Below are positions 1 through 7,379 of a stretch of DNA of 37,146 nt, piece after piece. Within the stretch, counting starts at the first letter, position 1, and each line of letters opens with the position of its first letter. The notes below the pieces were generated by a model. That model was not told the DNA's origin. It ran no database searches and saw only the letters and a program-made list of their open reading frames with translations. The position numbers and the translations under genes were made by a program. Location of the stretch: positions 1-37,146 of the IMG/VR virus record IMGVR_UViG_3300034198_013853; one strand, 5' to 3'. Source of the DNA: a virus.

Positions 1-90
1 GTCCTCCCCGGTCCTGCTGTCCTCCCCGGTCCTGCTGTCCTCCCCGGTCCTGCTGTCCTCCCCGGTCCTGCTGTCCTCCCCGGTCCTCCC
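1..90. repeat. 18-bp tandem repeat array at the left edge
   Basis: Four exact copies of GTCCTCCCCGGTCCTGCT plus most of a fifth, which diverges after GTCCTCCCCGGTCCT. The unit is GC-rich in an otherwise AT-rich phage sequence. The period is a multiple of three, so it could be the end of a repetitive coding region entering from the left: the forward frame would read Val-Leu-Pro-Gly-Pro-Ala repeats and stop near 129. It could equally be non-coding or a repeat-induced contig end. There are no unique spacers, so it is not a CRISPR array. Confidence 0.85.
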
Positions 91-663
91 CGGCAGTCGC
101 CCAGACGTTGCCAAAATGGTTCTTTTTGACCACCTCCCACGTTAACGTTAAAATCCGCGTCCTGATTGTCGGGCAGGGTGACTACAGCGGGCGATTTTGG
201 ACCTCTCGAAAAACAGCGTTTTTGCTGGGGTTTTTGCTGTTTTTGCGGAAGTCAACACAAAAACACAGGCACCTCCTAGGGCATCCTAGCGCGTTCCCGG
301 CTCTGAAACTGGCGTTTCCGGTGAGATCGTCAAACGGCACTTCGCGCAAGGAAAATCGCAACGCTAGTTTCATGCCAACCCCCTTTTTGGAATCAACTTT
401 TTTTCAGATTTTTTTTTCGCGCGGGGGGGCCTTTTTTTCATTCTCCCCTAATACATTATATTCTTCTAATAAGTCAAAATAAAAAATTCACGGGCCTTTA
501 TCTTCAATATATCTCTTTTAATAAACAAAACAAAAACAACAAATATCCACCCCCTTTTTTATTCTTTTCTATCTATTCTTATGTAGGTAAAAAAATCAAA
601 ACAAAAATTTACCCGGCCATTTTTTTATTTATAGGTCTTTTAAGATATGCGGGGCAAAAAAAA
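91..663. other. Non-coding stretch of mixed composition
   Basis: No convincing gene is visible over this stretch. The first half (to about 440) is markedly richer in G+C than the rest of the window and holds long homopolymers: T runs near 400-417, a run of G near 423-430, then T again. From about 480 the sequence becomes AT-rich. Open frames on both strands here (108-482 forward, 182-373 reverse) lack phage-like codon use, ribosome sites and recognisable motifs. It may be a regulatory or replication-associated region, or foreign or chimeric sequence at the contig end; I cannot tell which. Confidence 0.5.
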
Positions 664-693
664 CTTGACTTTTGCTTTTTTGGAGCATAATAT
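664..693 (+). promoter_or_regulatory. Sigma70-like promoter of the outer-membrane protein gene
   Basis: TTGACT at 664-669 is followed 18 bases later by TAATAT at 688-693. The ATG at 702 lies 8 bases beyond the -10, so transcription would start at or almost at the start codon, giving a leaderless or nearly leaderless mRNA. No Shine-Dalgarno sequence sits at normal distance from the ATG. Confidence 0.55.
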
Positions 694-701
694 ATTATAC
701 C

Positions 702-1400
702 ATGAATAAATTCTTGAGTATTGTAACACTAATTGCATCACTAAACATTGCGGCTTTTGCCGAAACACCCAACATCACAGCCTCTGTTGACGCTGGATAT
801 GATACTAGTTATCTAGTAAACAACGTTTCTCAGGCTGAGGACGCAGTAACTACTGGAGTTAAGGTTGGAGCAACTTATTTTGGGGTAGACTTCTTCGCTA
901 GAGGTTTATTTTTGGCAGATACCTCTCAGGGCAATGGCTCTCGCTGGGGAGTTGGTCTTGGAAAGTCTTTTGGAATCATTGATGGCCTTAGCTTAAAGGT
1001 AGATGGCGCGGTCGATCGCGCTCAAACTGGTCAGGCCAACATTGCAGACTATACCGAGGCTGATTTGAAGCTGTCTTTGCGAAATAACTTCTTTATTCCT
1101 TATATCAAGGGAGCTTATCAAGTAGAGCTTGATCAGTATGGGTACACTGTTGGCGTAGAAAAGCCATTTGAGCTATTTAAGTTCATTACAGTAAATCCTG
1201 CTCTTGAGTACACCAAGATGACTGATTATGAGGCTTATGCCGCAAAGATTACGGTGTCCAAGACGGTATGGAAGAATCTATCAGTGTTTGCCCAAGGAGC
1301 ATACATTGATAACAACTTCTTTGGCAACAACATTAACTTTGCAGTAAAGCAGTTAAACGGATCAATGGTTGGATCTGGCGGCATTAAGTGGTCATTCTAA
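702..1400 (+). CDS. Outer-membrane beta-barrel (porin-like) protein
   Basis: A 232-residue protein starting at the ATG at 702; the longer frame from a TTG at 672 would ruin the signal peptide. The N-terminus is a textbook signal peptide: Lys at position 3, a hydrophobic core, and Ala-Phe-Ala just before the mature sequence starting Glu-Thr-Pro. The remainder is alternating hydrophobic/polar beta-strand sequence rich in Gly, Tyr and Phe, ending in Lys-Trp-Ser-Phe. A terminal Phe is the usual BAM-recognition signature of outer-membrane barrels. The length would fit about 8-12 strands. It is a single-gene unit with its own promoter and a strong terminator. Phages seldom encode such proteins; those that do (for example lambda Lom, or porin genes on lambdoid prophages) alter the host surface. 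A role in superinfection exclusion or surface remodelling is inference. Confidence 0.75.
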   Translation: MNKFLSIVTLIASLNIAAFAETPNITASVDAGYDTSYLVNNVSQAEDAVTTGVKVGATYFGVDFFARGLFLADTSQGNGSRWGVGLGKSFGIIDGLSLKVDGAVDRAQTGQANIADYTEADLKLSLRNNFFIPYIKGAYQVELDQYGYTVGVEKPFELFKFITVNPALEYTKMTDYEAYAAKITVSKTVWKNLSVFAQGAYIDNNFFGNNINFAVKQLNGSMVGSGGIKWSF

Positions 1401-1422
1401 AAATTTCCCTTAAGTAGTTCCA

Positions 1423-1455
1423 AATCCTCAAGTTGAAAAACTTGGGGATTTTTTG
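1423..1455 (+). terminator. Rho-independent terminator after the outer-membrane protein gene
   Basis: A 12-bp stem (AATCCTCAAGTT at 1423-1434 with AACTTGGGGATT at 1439-1450, one G-T pair) closed by a GAAA tetraloop and followed by a T tract. It separates the outer-membrane gene from the PhoH-type gene. Confidence 0.9.
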
Positions 1456-1465
1456 TTTTTATATA

Positions 1466-1471
1466 TATAAT
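1466..1471 (+). promoter_or_regulatory. TATAAT -10 element directly before the PhoH-type gene
   Basis: TATAAT lies at 1466-1471 with only 5 bases (AGGTA) to the ATG at 1477. The best -35 at suitable distance (TTGGGG at 1442-1447) is poor and overlaps the preceding terminator. If used, the transcript would start at about the ATG. Confidence 0.4.
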
Positions 1472-1476
1472 AGGTA

Positions 1477-2205
1477 ATGTCAAAACAGGATAAATCATTA
1501 AAAATACCACAAAGAGATAAGTTCAAAGATGAGCTTAAAATAAGAGATCTCAACTGGACCGAAAAGCAAAAAGAATTTATAAAGCTGGCCCTTGATAAAA
1601 ATGTAAAAATGTTATTTATTAGCGGCCCCGCCGGTTCTTCTAAAACTTTATTGAGTATATATTGCTCTCTTCAACTAATAAAAGAAAAGAAAGTGAGCGA
1701 TATTATGTATATTCGTTCTCCAGTAGAAAGCAGCGACAGCAAGATTGGTTTCTTGCCCGGAGATGCTGACGAAAAACTTAAATATTACAATCTTCCTTTT
1801 GCTGATAAATTAGAAGAATTGCTATCTAGAGCCCAAATTGAATCTTTAAATAACCAGCAGAGAATAACAAGTCATCCCTTGTCATTCGTGAGAGGAATGA
1901 GTTGGAATTGTAAAGCTATTATTCTAGATGAGGCTCAAAATTGTACGCAAAAAGAAATTGTCACTTTGATGACAAGATTAGGCGAATTTAGCAAATGCTT
2001 TATCCTCGCTGACCCAGATCAGTCAGATTTAGCTAATGGCAAAGCTGGCGGATTTGAAAAACTACAATCAATTTTTGGAGACGAAGAAAGTAAAGAGAAA
2101 GGGGTTTATTCCTTTCACTTCACTGAAGAAGATATTAAAAGAAGTGATCTTGTCAAATTTATAGTTACAAAGCTAAAAAACTTTTCTCCATCCTTGCGAG
2201 TATAA
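1477..2205 (+). CDS. phoH: PhoH-like ATPase
   Basis: A 242-residue P-loop ATPase of the PhoH family. The Walker A motif GPAGSSKT is at residues 50-57, the Walker B with the family signature IILDEAQN at 148-155, and a downstream sensor-like ADPDQSDL near 180. The length fits the isolated PhoH core without N-terminal PIN or C-terminal KH domains. PhoH homologues are common in large lytic phages; host relatives are linked to phosphate stress and RNA metabolism, and the phage role is not settled. The gene follows a terminator, has a TATAAT immediately upstream of its ATG, and its 3' end overlaps the end of the reverse-strand gene by 33 bases. Confidence 0.9.
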   Translation: MSKQDKSLKIPQRDKFKDELKIRDLNWTEKQKEFIKLALDKNVKMLFISGPAGSSKTLLSIYCSLQLIKEKKVSDIMYIRSPVESSDSKIGFLPGDADEKLKYYNLPFADKLEELLSRAQIESLNNQQRITSHPLSFVRGMSWNCKAIILDEAQNCTQKEIVTLMTRLGEFSKCFILADPDQSDLANGKAGGFEKLQSIFGDEESKEKGVYSFHFTEEDIKRSDLVKFIVTKLKNFSPSLRV

Positions 2206-2457
2206 GTATTTAGTCAATGTAGCAGAGAATTTGCGAACTTTTTTTTCTGTTTTATCCCAAAAGAAAGCATGAGCTATCTCCTCTATCGAAACGGACATTT
2301 CTCGCCTTGGCAAGAGAGATGGAGATATAACTATCTGAGGGTTTTTGGATTCAGGGTCGTCGCAAAGACCCTCAGCATTTAATTTGGAAGGAATTTTGAA
2401 TTTATTTATTTTATATTCGTATCCTTCATCAGTTTTGAATTTGAAACCCTTGTCCAT
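2173..2457 (-). CDS. Small metallopeptidase-like protein with altered active site
   Basis: A 94-residue protein, starting at the ATG at 2457; the longer frame from 2544 would run back through the divergent promoter and the neighbouring gene. It resembles a small phage family I know by its pattern: Gly-x-Cys-Asp-x-Pro near the start, an Ile-rich strand, then an HExxH-like helix ending in HA(F/C)(F/W)W and a final leucine-rich helix with Tyr-x-x-Gly-Trp. Here Gly-Leu-Cys-Asp-Asp-Pro, IEEIAHAFFWD and YLYSQGW are all present. The first His of HExxH is replaced by Glu (EEIAH), so zinc hydrolase activity is doubtful. It converges on the PhoH-type gene, overlapping its end by 33 bases, and diverges from the zinc-ribbon gene with 18 bases between start codons. 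The family assignment comes from recalled pattern, not a search. Confidence 0.6.
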   Translation of the reverse strand: MDKGFKFKTDEGYEYKINKFKIPSKLNAEGLCDDPESKNPQIVISPSLLPRREMSVSIEEIAHAFFWDKTEKKVRKFSATLTKYLYSQGWRKVF

Positions 2458-2469
2458 ATCTAATATAAT
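2441..2469 (+). promoter_or_regulatory. Sigma70 promoter, forward strand, sharing its -10 with the reverse promoter
   Basis: TTGAAA at 2441-2446, a 17-base spacer, and a perfect TATAAT at 2464-2469, with the ATG of the zinc-ribbon gene 6 bases on. Its -35 lies inside the divergent gene, and its -10 overlaps the reverse-strand -10 by five of six positions. It probably drives the zinc-ribbon, sigma factor, small terminase, nuclease and terminase genes. Confidence 0.75.
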
Positions 2470-2493
2470 AAGTTTATGAAAATGTATTGTCAA
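2465..2493 (-). promoter_or_regulatory. Sigma70 promoter, reverse strand, leaderless start
   Basis: On the reverse strand a perfect TTGACA (2493-2488) is followed after 17 bases by TATTAT (2470-2465). The ATG of the metallopeptidase-like gene lies 7 bases further, exactly where transcription should begin. The -35 lies inside the first codons of the divergent zinc-ribbon gene. Confidence 0.75.
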
Positions 2494-2874
2494 AAATGTG
2501 GTTATGGAAACGACTACGTTATAGAAAAACCAAACTTCTGTCAAAAATGTGGCAATAGTTTTAAACTAATTAAGCCTACAACTTTGAAAGCAGCCGTTAA
2601 CAAACCACCAATTATTACACGTCAGGAAGAAGAAGATGAAGATCATATTTCTTTAGAGTCTATTCAATCAATGTCTTCTTTGGATGTGGAAATTGCCCCT
2701 CCACAAGATAGACGAGTGAAAATAGAAAATCTTTTGGGAACAAAATCAAGTGCTAGTTCTTTTGTTCCTTTAGAAAATGCTTCTCAAGTAGATAAAAAAG
2801 AATTCATGGAGTCTTTTAAGAGAGAAGCTGGTTTTTATCCGACTAGCAGAAATAATATAAATGAAGAGGAATAA
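2476..2874 (+). CDS. Zinc-ribbon protein of unknown role
   Basis: A 132-residue protein. The N-terminus is a compact four-cysteine zinc ribbon: CQKC at residues 5-8 and CQKC at 22-25, each followed by Gly. The rest is low-complexity and acidic: a Glu/Asp run near 50-57, Ser-rich stretches around 60-100, and a charged helical tail ending in three Glu. It is the first gene of the forward operon and overlaps the sigma-factor gene by 14 bases, so the two are probably co-translated. A short zinc ribbon with an acidic tail next to a sigma factor would fit a transcription co-factor, but nothing in the sequence proves this. Start choice: ATG at 2476, 6 bases past the -10; an in-frame ATG two codons later is possible. 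Confidence 0.75.
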   Translation: MKMYCQKCGYGNDYVIEKPNFCQKCGNSFKLIKPTTLKAAVNKPPIITRQEEEDEDHISLESIQSMSSLDVEIAPPQDRRVKIENLLGTKSSASSFVPLENASQVDKKEFMESFKREAGFYPTSRNNINEEE

Positions 2875-3541
2875 AATAAAATTTGAAAAACATTTAGATT
2901 TAATTAATTCAGAGATTAGCAAAAGAAAAAATAAGTGGACTCTTTCTGCTTTAAACTGGATAGACTTTGAAGATGTTTCGCAAATCATTAGATTTCACCT
3001 TTATAAAAAGTGGAATTTATATGATGATTCAAAACCTATTTTACCTTGGATAAATAGAATAATATCTAATCAAATTAAAAATATAATCAGAAATAATTAC
3101 GGTAATTACGCTAGACCATGTCTTAAATGTGCTGCCGCCATAGGGGAAGGCGGCTGCCGCATATATGGAGAACAAACCTCAACCTGCCCTTTATTTAAAA
3201 ATTGGTATAACACCAAAAAGAACGCTTATGATATTAAAATGGCAGTATCAATAGAAGACCATAGTAGCGAAGTCAATAATAAAAGCCAAAATCAATTAGA
3301 CATACAGAAAGCAGTTAAAAATTTAAACATAATAATGCAAAAGGTTCTTAAACCTGTGGAGTGGCAAGTGTATGACTTATTATATATGCAGCAAAAGTCA
3401 GAAGAGCAAGTTTGTAAAATATTAAAGCTTAAATTTGATAAAAATTCAAAGACTGGATACAACAAACAATTGAGAAATATACAAAAATCAATAATAAAAA
3501 AAGCTAGAACTTTAATAGCAAATGGAGAGATAGATATATGA
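2861..3541 (+). CDS. ECF-like sigma factor with cysteine insert
   Basis: A 226-residue protein with the layout of a small sigma70-family factor. Residues 35-80 resemble region 2: an FEDVSQ helix start, then aromatic/basic KKW, then PWINRIISNQIKNIIR, the usual R-I-x-x-N-x-x-x-N/D-x-x-R core-binding and -10-reading helix. Residues about 150-220 resemble region 4, a helix-turn-helix with a basic C-terminus. Between them is an insert with four cysteines (87, 90, 99, 109) that could bind zinc. Typical ECF factors have only a short linker here. Its stop overlaps the next start (ATGA). Phage sigma factors usually direct late transcription (T4 gp55 is the classic case), and the AGTGTAAW motif before virion genes is a candidate target. 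The assignment is by motif pattern and was not searched. Confidence 0.72.
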   Translation: MKRNKIKFEKHLDLINSEISKRKNKWTLSALNWIDFEDVSQIIRFHLYKKWNLYDDSKPILPWINRIISNQIKNIIRNNYGNYARPCLKCAAAIGEGGCRIYGEQTSTCPLFKNWYNTKKNAYDIKMAVSIEDHSSEVNNKSQNQLDIQKAVKNLNIIMQKVLKPVEWQVYDLLYMQQKSEEQVCKILKLKFDKNSKTGYNKQLRNIQKSIIKKARTLIANGEIDI

Positions 3542-4626
3542 ATCAAATTACTCTTAACCAAGACCAGCAAGATTTAATTATTAAAATATGGAATGACAAT
3601 AAAGAAAATCCTCCAAGCCTGCAAGATTTAACTCAAAAGATTTTTCCAGAAATTCCAAATTTAGACGGAAGAAGTATATACGGCAAAGCTGTAAAAAATT
3701 TTCTAGCTTCAAGATCACTTAAAATTAAAACGAAAAGCGAATATACGCCAAAAAATCGCATAGATTTTACTCAAGATCAGAAAGACTATATATCAAACAA
3801 TGCTTCTTTGATGTCTCCAGTAGAAATTGCTAGAGAGTTATTTAGTAATTACTCTCTTAATAATTTGTCTATCGAAGCTAGAAGCGTACAAGAATATTTA
3901 GATACGCTACCAAAGCAAGTTCAGGCTGTAGATCAGGATGACCAAGGTAGTCAAGAAGACTATAAGCCACCCAAAAATTTAGAGAGGGCAATGGTTAGGG
4001 TAAATAAATACGTTTTGAATGGAATAGATAAAGATAAAATAACCACAAAACAAAAGAAAGAATTAACTTCTCTCATTTCTTATTTACATACTTATAGATT
4101 CCTTCATCAAATATCAACTTACCTATGCGCTGATGATCGGGAATTATTTGAGAGTAGTTTTATTAGATATACTTTTGATAAATCAGATTTAACTCAAGAA
4201 GAGGTCGATCAGTATATTGTTTTATCTACAGAAGTCGTTATTTCCTCAAATATCCAAGCGACCATCCAAACAATTCAAGAGCAAATCGATAATGAAGTAA
4301 GTGCTGGTAATAGACTTCCAATGCCGCTTGTTGAAGCTGTAAATTCGGCAAGAACAGAATACAATCAATGTGTTGGCCGTCAACAAAAACTTTTAAATGA
4401 CTTAAAAGTAAAAAGAAGCGAAAGACTTTCTAATCAAGTAAAAGATAACGCTTCTATTCTTAATTTAGTGCAGATGTGGAAAGACGAGGAGACTAGAAAA
4501 GAAATGATAAAAATGGCAGACATGAGAAGAGAAGTTCTAAAAACAGAGATAGGAAGACTATCATCTATGGATGACGTTAAAGCTAGAATTTTTGGTCTTA
4601 CCGAAGAGGAGGTTTTAGATGGTTAA
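3538..4626 (+). CDS. Candidate small terminase subunit / DNA-binding protein
   Basis: A 362-residue protein with no family I recognise with certainty. The N-terminal ~125 residues contain two related units, each beginning with Gln-Asp-Gln-x-Asp and ending with an Arg-Ser-(I/V)-x-x-x-x-x-x-(F/Y)-L helix (about residues 6-56 and 76-124). They look like two winged-helix or helix-turn-helix DNA-binding domains. After an acidic linker the rest (about 145-362) is almost wholly alpha-helical with coiled-coil character, including Glu/Lys/Arg-rich helices at 285-350. It starts inside the sigma-factor stop and overlaps the nuclease gene by 8 bases, two genes before the large terminase. Its position, the DNA-binding N-terminus and an oligomerising helical C-terminus suggest the small terminase subunit; a transcription regulator is the alternative. 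Confidence 0.5.
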   Translation: MNQITLNQDQQDLIIKIWNDNKENPPSLQDLTQKIFPEIPNLDGRSIYGKAVKNFLASRSLKIKTKSEYTPKNRIDFTQDQKDYISNNASLMSPVEIARELFSNYSLNNLSIEARSVQEYLDTLPKQVQAVDQDDQGSQEDYKPPKNLERAMVRVNKYVLNGIDKDKITTKQKKELTSLISYLHTYRFLHQISTYLCADDRELFESSFIRYTFDKSDLTQEEVDQYIVLSTEVVISSNIQATIQTIQEQIDNEVSAGNRLPMPLVEAVNSARTEYNQCVGRQQKLLNDLKVKRSERLSNQVKDNASILNLVQMWKDEETRKEMIKMADMRREVLKTEIGRLSSMDDVKARIFGLTEEEVLDG

Positions 4627-5539
4627 ATGTAAAATTTGTAATTCAGAGTTTGATAGCGAAAAATCTTTTCATAGCCATCTCAAATCTCATAAATTAAGGA
4701 TGGTAGAGTATTATCAAACTTATGAACCAAGGCGCGATTTGCTAACTGGAGAATTAATAAACTTTAAAAACAAAGACTATTATTTCTCAAATGATTTTAA
4801 TAATAAAAACTCTATGAAGAAATGGCTGGGCCAACAAACCCCAGAAGTTCAAAAAGAGTATTTAAAAAAACTACTACTTCAAAGGAAGGAAAAACACAAA
4901 TTAATTTATGCGCCTACTGAAGTTGAGCTTCGCTCTATTACTAGCCCCCCTATTCCTTATTATCATAAGCTTTTCTTGGATTACTATAAGCTTTGTAGCG
5001 AAATTGGCCTCAAAATTAAATACGAATACCCAAGACAAGAGTTAAAATCTTCTATTGTTGAAGGTTTTAAAATATTTATTGATACTAGAGAGCAGATGCC
5101 TCTTATTATTGATTATGAGACGGAAATTAAGGGGTTAAAATTTGGAGACTATGCAATAAATGATTTAGAAAATAAATGCTATATAGAAAGAAAGTCAATT
5201 TCTGATTTTATTGGTACAATGAGCGGAGGGTTCGAAAGATTTTGTCGTGAAATAGAACGTTCTGTGGCGGCTGAGGCTAATCTTATTGTACTTGTGGAGC
5301 GACCACTGCAAGAGTGTTTGAGTTTTCAATATCTTAATTATGTTTCTAAGAAAATAAAAGTTACTCCAGAGTTTGTTTTCTTTAATGTAAGAGAGTTAAT
5401 TCAAAAGTATTCTAATGTGCAATTTTTATTTGTAGATGGCAGAGAAGAATGCGTTAGAGTAATGAAAAAAATATTTTTCAGTAAAGGAGACTATAAAAAA
5501 TATGATTTACAATTAATGTACGATTTAAAACTACTATAA
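4619..5539 (+). CDS. C2H2 zinc finger-ERCC4 (XPF/Mus81-type) nuclease
   Basis: A 306-residue protein with two recognisable parts. Residues 4-24 form a classical C2H2 finger (Cys4, Cys7, His20, His24). Residues about 150-230 form an ERCC4 nuclease core: IDTREQ (Asp155, Arg157, Glu158), LKFGDYAI (GDY 176-178), and the metal-binding IERKS (Glu190-Arg191-Lys192), then SDF and a conserved helix. All expected catalytic residues are present. ERCC4 nucleases cut branched or flap DNA. It sits directly before the large terminase (1 base apart) and overlaps the candidate small terminase, so resolving branched DNA before or during packaging, analogous to phage T4 endonuclease VII or other resolvases, is a plausible but unproven job. 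The fusion of an N-terminal C2H2 finger to an ERCC4 domain is uncommon in bacteria. Confidence 0.85.
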   Translation: MVKCKICNSEFDSEKSFHSHLKSHKLRMVEYYQTYEPRRDLLTGELINFKNKDYYFSNDFNNKNSMKKWLGQQTPEVQKEYLKKLLLQRKEKHKLIYAPTEVELRSITSPPIPYYHKLFLDYYKLCSEIGLKIKYEYPRQELKSSIVEGFKIFIDTREQMPLIIDYETEIKGLKFGDYAINDLENKCYIERKSISDFIGTMSGGFERFCREIERSVAAEANLIVLVERPLQECLSFQYLNYVSKKIKVTPEFVFFNVRELIQKYSNVQFLFVDGREECVRVMKKIFFSKGDYKKYDLQLMYDLKLL

Positions 5540-5540
5540 T

Positions 5541-7379
5541 ATGTGGTACGAAACAACAAAATATAAAAAGAAAACCGAAAACTACAATGAGATTTTTAAA
5601 CAGCTTCAGGGAGAGCTAGAAGATAAGGAAGCTAAAATCACATTAGCAAAATTTTTGCGTCAAAATTTATATTTTACCACTTATTTGCTAACAGGAGTTA
5701 AACTTGCCCCATATCAAGAGATTACTCTTAAAGGAATGTTCAATAGAAACTTTAATATGTGCGTTTGGGGCCGTGGTTGCGCTAAATCGTTTATTGCTAG
5801 TGTTTATTGCGTTCTGCAAACCATATTTGAACCTAATACAAAAATTTTAATAGCTGGACCTACTTTTCGTACTGCTAGAGCTATATTTAATAATATAGAA
5901 AAAATGAGTGAAACAAAAGGTGCTGAATTATTAATGCAAGCTTTTGGTTCAAAGAGTAAAAGAAACGATCTTTACGAATGGGATATTAATGGCGGATCAA
6001 TAAGAGCAATACCTCTTAGCGGTGAAAAAATTCGTGGTTTTCGCGCTAACATTCTTGTGCTTGACGAGTTCTTGCTACTCCCAGAGGAAATTATCAAAAA
6101 TGTATTGATGCCGTTCCTTGTCGCCCCGCAAGACATGACGAGGCGTATTAATATTCGTGAAATGGAAGACTTACTTATCAAAGAAGGCAAAATGAAAGAA
6201 GAAGATAGAATGGTTTTCACTAACAATTCAAAAATGATTGCGCTTTCTTCAGCTAGTTATACTTTTGAAAATTTATATAAAACATATCAAGAATGGATAA
6301 ATCAAATCACCTCCCCAGAGAAAGGAGAGTCTTCTTATTTTGTATCTCAACTTGGTTTTGAAGCCTTACCGCAAGAAATGATAGATAAAACAATTATTGA
6401 GGAAGCTCAAAGCGGAGGAACTTCTCATTCTGCATTCTTAAGAGAGTATTGCGCTCAATTTACAGATGGTTCAGATAGTTATTTTAGCGCGAAGAAAATG
6501 GAAGAATGTACTCTTAAAGATGAATTACCCCATACTTTAATAAAAGGAAATCCAGATAAGAGATATGTGATAGGAATAGATCCAAATATGAGCGATAGTC
6601 CAAATGCTGACTATTTTGCGATGGCTGTGATGGAAATAGACGATGAAACTGGAATAGGAATCTTAGTTCATACTTATGCTGGTCTAGGAAATTTAAATAA
6701 TCATGTTAGATATTTTAATTATTTAATGACACATTTTAATGTAGTAATGATTATTTGTGACAACGCTGGTGGGGATATATTTTTTGATACTTGTAATCAG
6801 TCAGAAGTATTTAAAAATAATAAAATAAATATTAAACTTTTAGATTTTATAACTGAAGCTGAGGGTTCAGAATATGAACAGCAAACAAGAAATGCTAGAG
6901 CGCAGTATAATTTATCTGAACATAAAATAGCTTTTAATCAAGTATTTTCGTCTGCATTTATTAGAAAAGGCAATGAATATCTCCAAGCGTGTATTGATTA
7001 TAAAAAAGTTTTATTTGCTTCTAGGACTTGTTCTAATGATAAGTTTTTTTCGCAAGCTATCGAAACAAAATTACCAAGAGAATTAATATTTAATGAAGAC
7101 AAGCATGATTGGACAACTTTAGATTTCTTGGAAAATCAAGACGATTTTATTTATCAGACAAAAAAACAATGCTCTATGGTCGAGTATACTACAACTTCTA
7201 GAGGAATGCAAAGCTTTGATTTGCCGCAGCATTTAAAAAGAGGATCTTCTGCTACGAGAGCTAGGAAAGATAATTATTCGGCTTTTATGTTAGCTAATTG
7301 GGGAGTCAAATGTTATAACGATATAATGAAACAAAATATCGAATCTAACACATTTACATTTACTCCAGTAATGTTTTAG
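5541..7379 (+). CDS. terL: Terminase large subunit
   Basis: A 612-residue DNA-packaging motor protein. The N-terminal ATPase has a Walker A variant WGRGCAKS at residues 76-83 and a Walker B ILVLDEF around 171-177. The C-terminal RNase H-like nuclease begins near 342 with VIGIDPNMSDS, whose Asp is the first metal ligand, followed by ICDNAGGD around 410. The overall length matches large terminases. It cuts concatemeric DNA and pumps it through the portal, whose gene lies one gene downstream. It is translated one base after the nuclease gene. The motifs are complete and no truncation is seen. Confidence 0.95.
   Translation: MWYETTKYKKKTENYNEIFKQLQGELEDKEAKITLAKFLRQNLYFTTYLLTGVKLAPYQEITLKGMFNRNFNMCVWGRGCAKSFIASVYCVLQTIFEPNTKILIAGPTFRTARAIFNNIEKMSETKGAELLMQAFGSKSKRNDLYEWDINGGSIRAIPLSGEKIRGFRANILVLDEFLLLPEEIIKNVLMPFLVAPQDMTRRINIREMEDLLIKEGKMKEEDRMVFTNNSKMIALSSASYTFENLYKTYQEWINQITSPEKGESSYFVSQLGFEALPQEMIDKTIIEEAQSGGTSHSAFLREYCAQFTDGSDSYFSAKKMEECTLKDELPHTLIKGNPDKRYVIGIDPNMSDSPNADYFAMAVMEIDDETGIGILVHTYAGLGNLNNHVRYFNYLMTHFNVVMIICDNAGGDIFFDTCNQSEVFKNNKINIKLLDFITEAEGSEYEQQTRNARAQYNLSEHKIAFNQVFSSAFIRKGNEYLQACIDYKKVLFASRTCSNDKFFSQAIETKLPRELIFNEDKHDWTTLDFLENQDDFIYQTKKQCSMVEYTTTSRGMQSFDLPQHLKRGSSATRARKDNYSAFMLANWGVKCYNDIMKQNIESNTFTFTPVMF

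Noticed and set aside
1-90. Tandem array as a CRISPR
   Set aside because: The 18-bp units adjoin directly with no unique spacers.
182-373. Reverse-strand open frame of 63 codons at the left edge
   Set aside because: It sits in the region of odd composition, has a basic low-information sequence with no recognised motif, and competes with the forward frame. A fragment of a foreign repeat is possible but not supportable.
108-482. Open frame of 124 codons on the forward strand at the left edge
   Set aside because: It starts with TTG, has no ribosome site, crosses homopolymer runs, and its protein sequence shows no domain-like pattern.
2608-2622. ATTACAC (reverse complement of the late motif) inside the zinc-ribbon gene
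   Set aside because: It lies within coding sequence and points to no reverse gene start, so it is probably chance.
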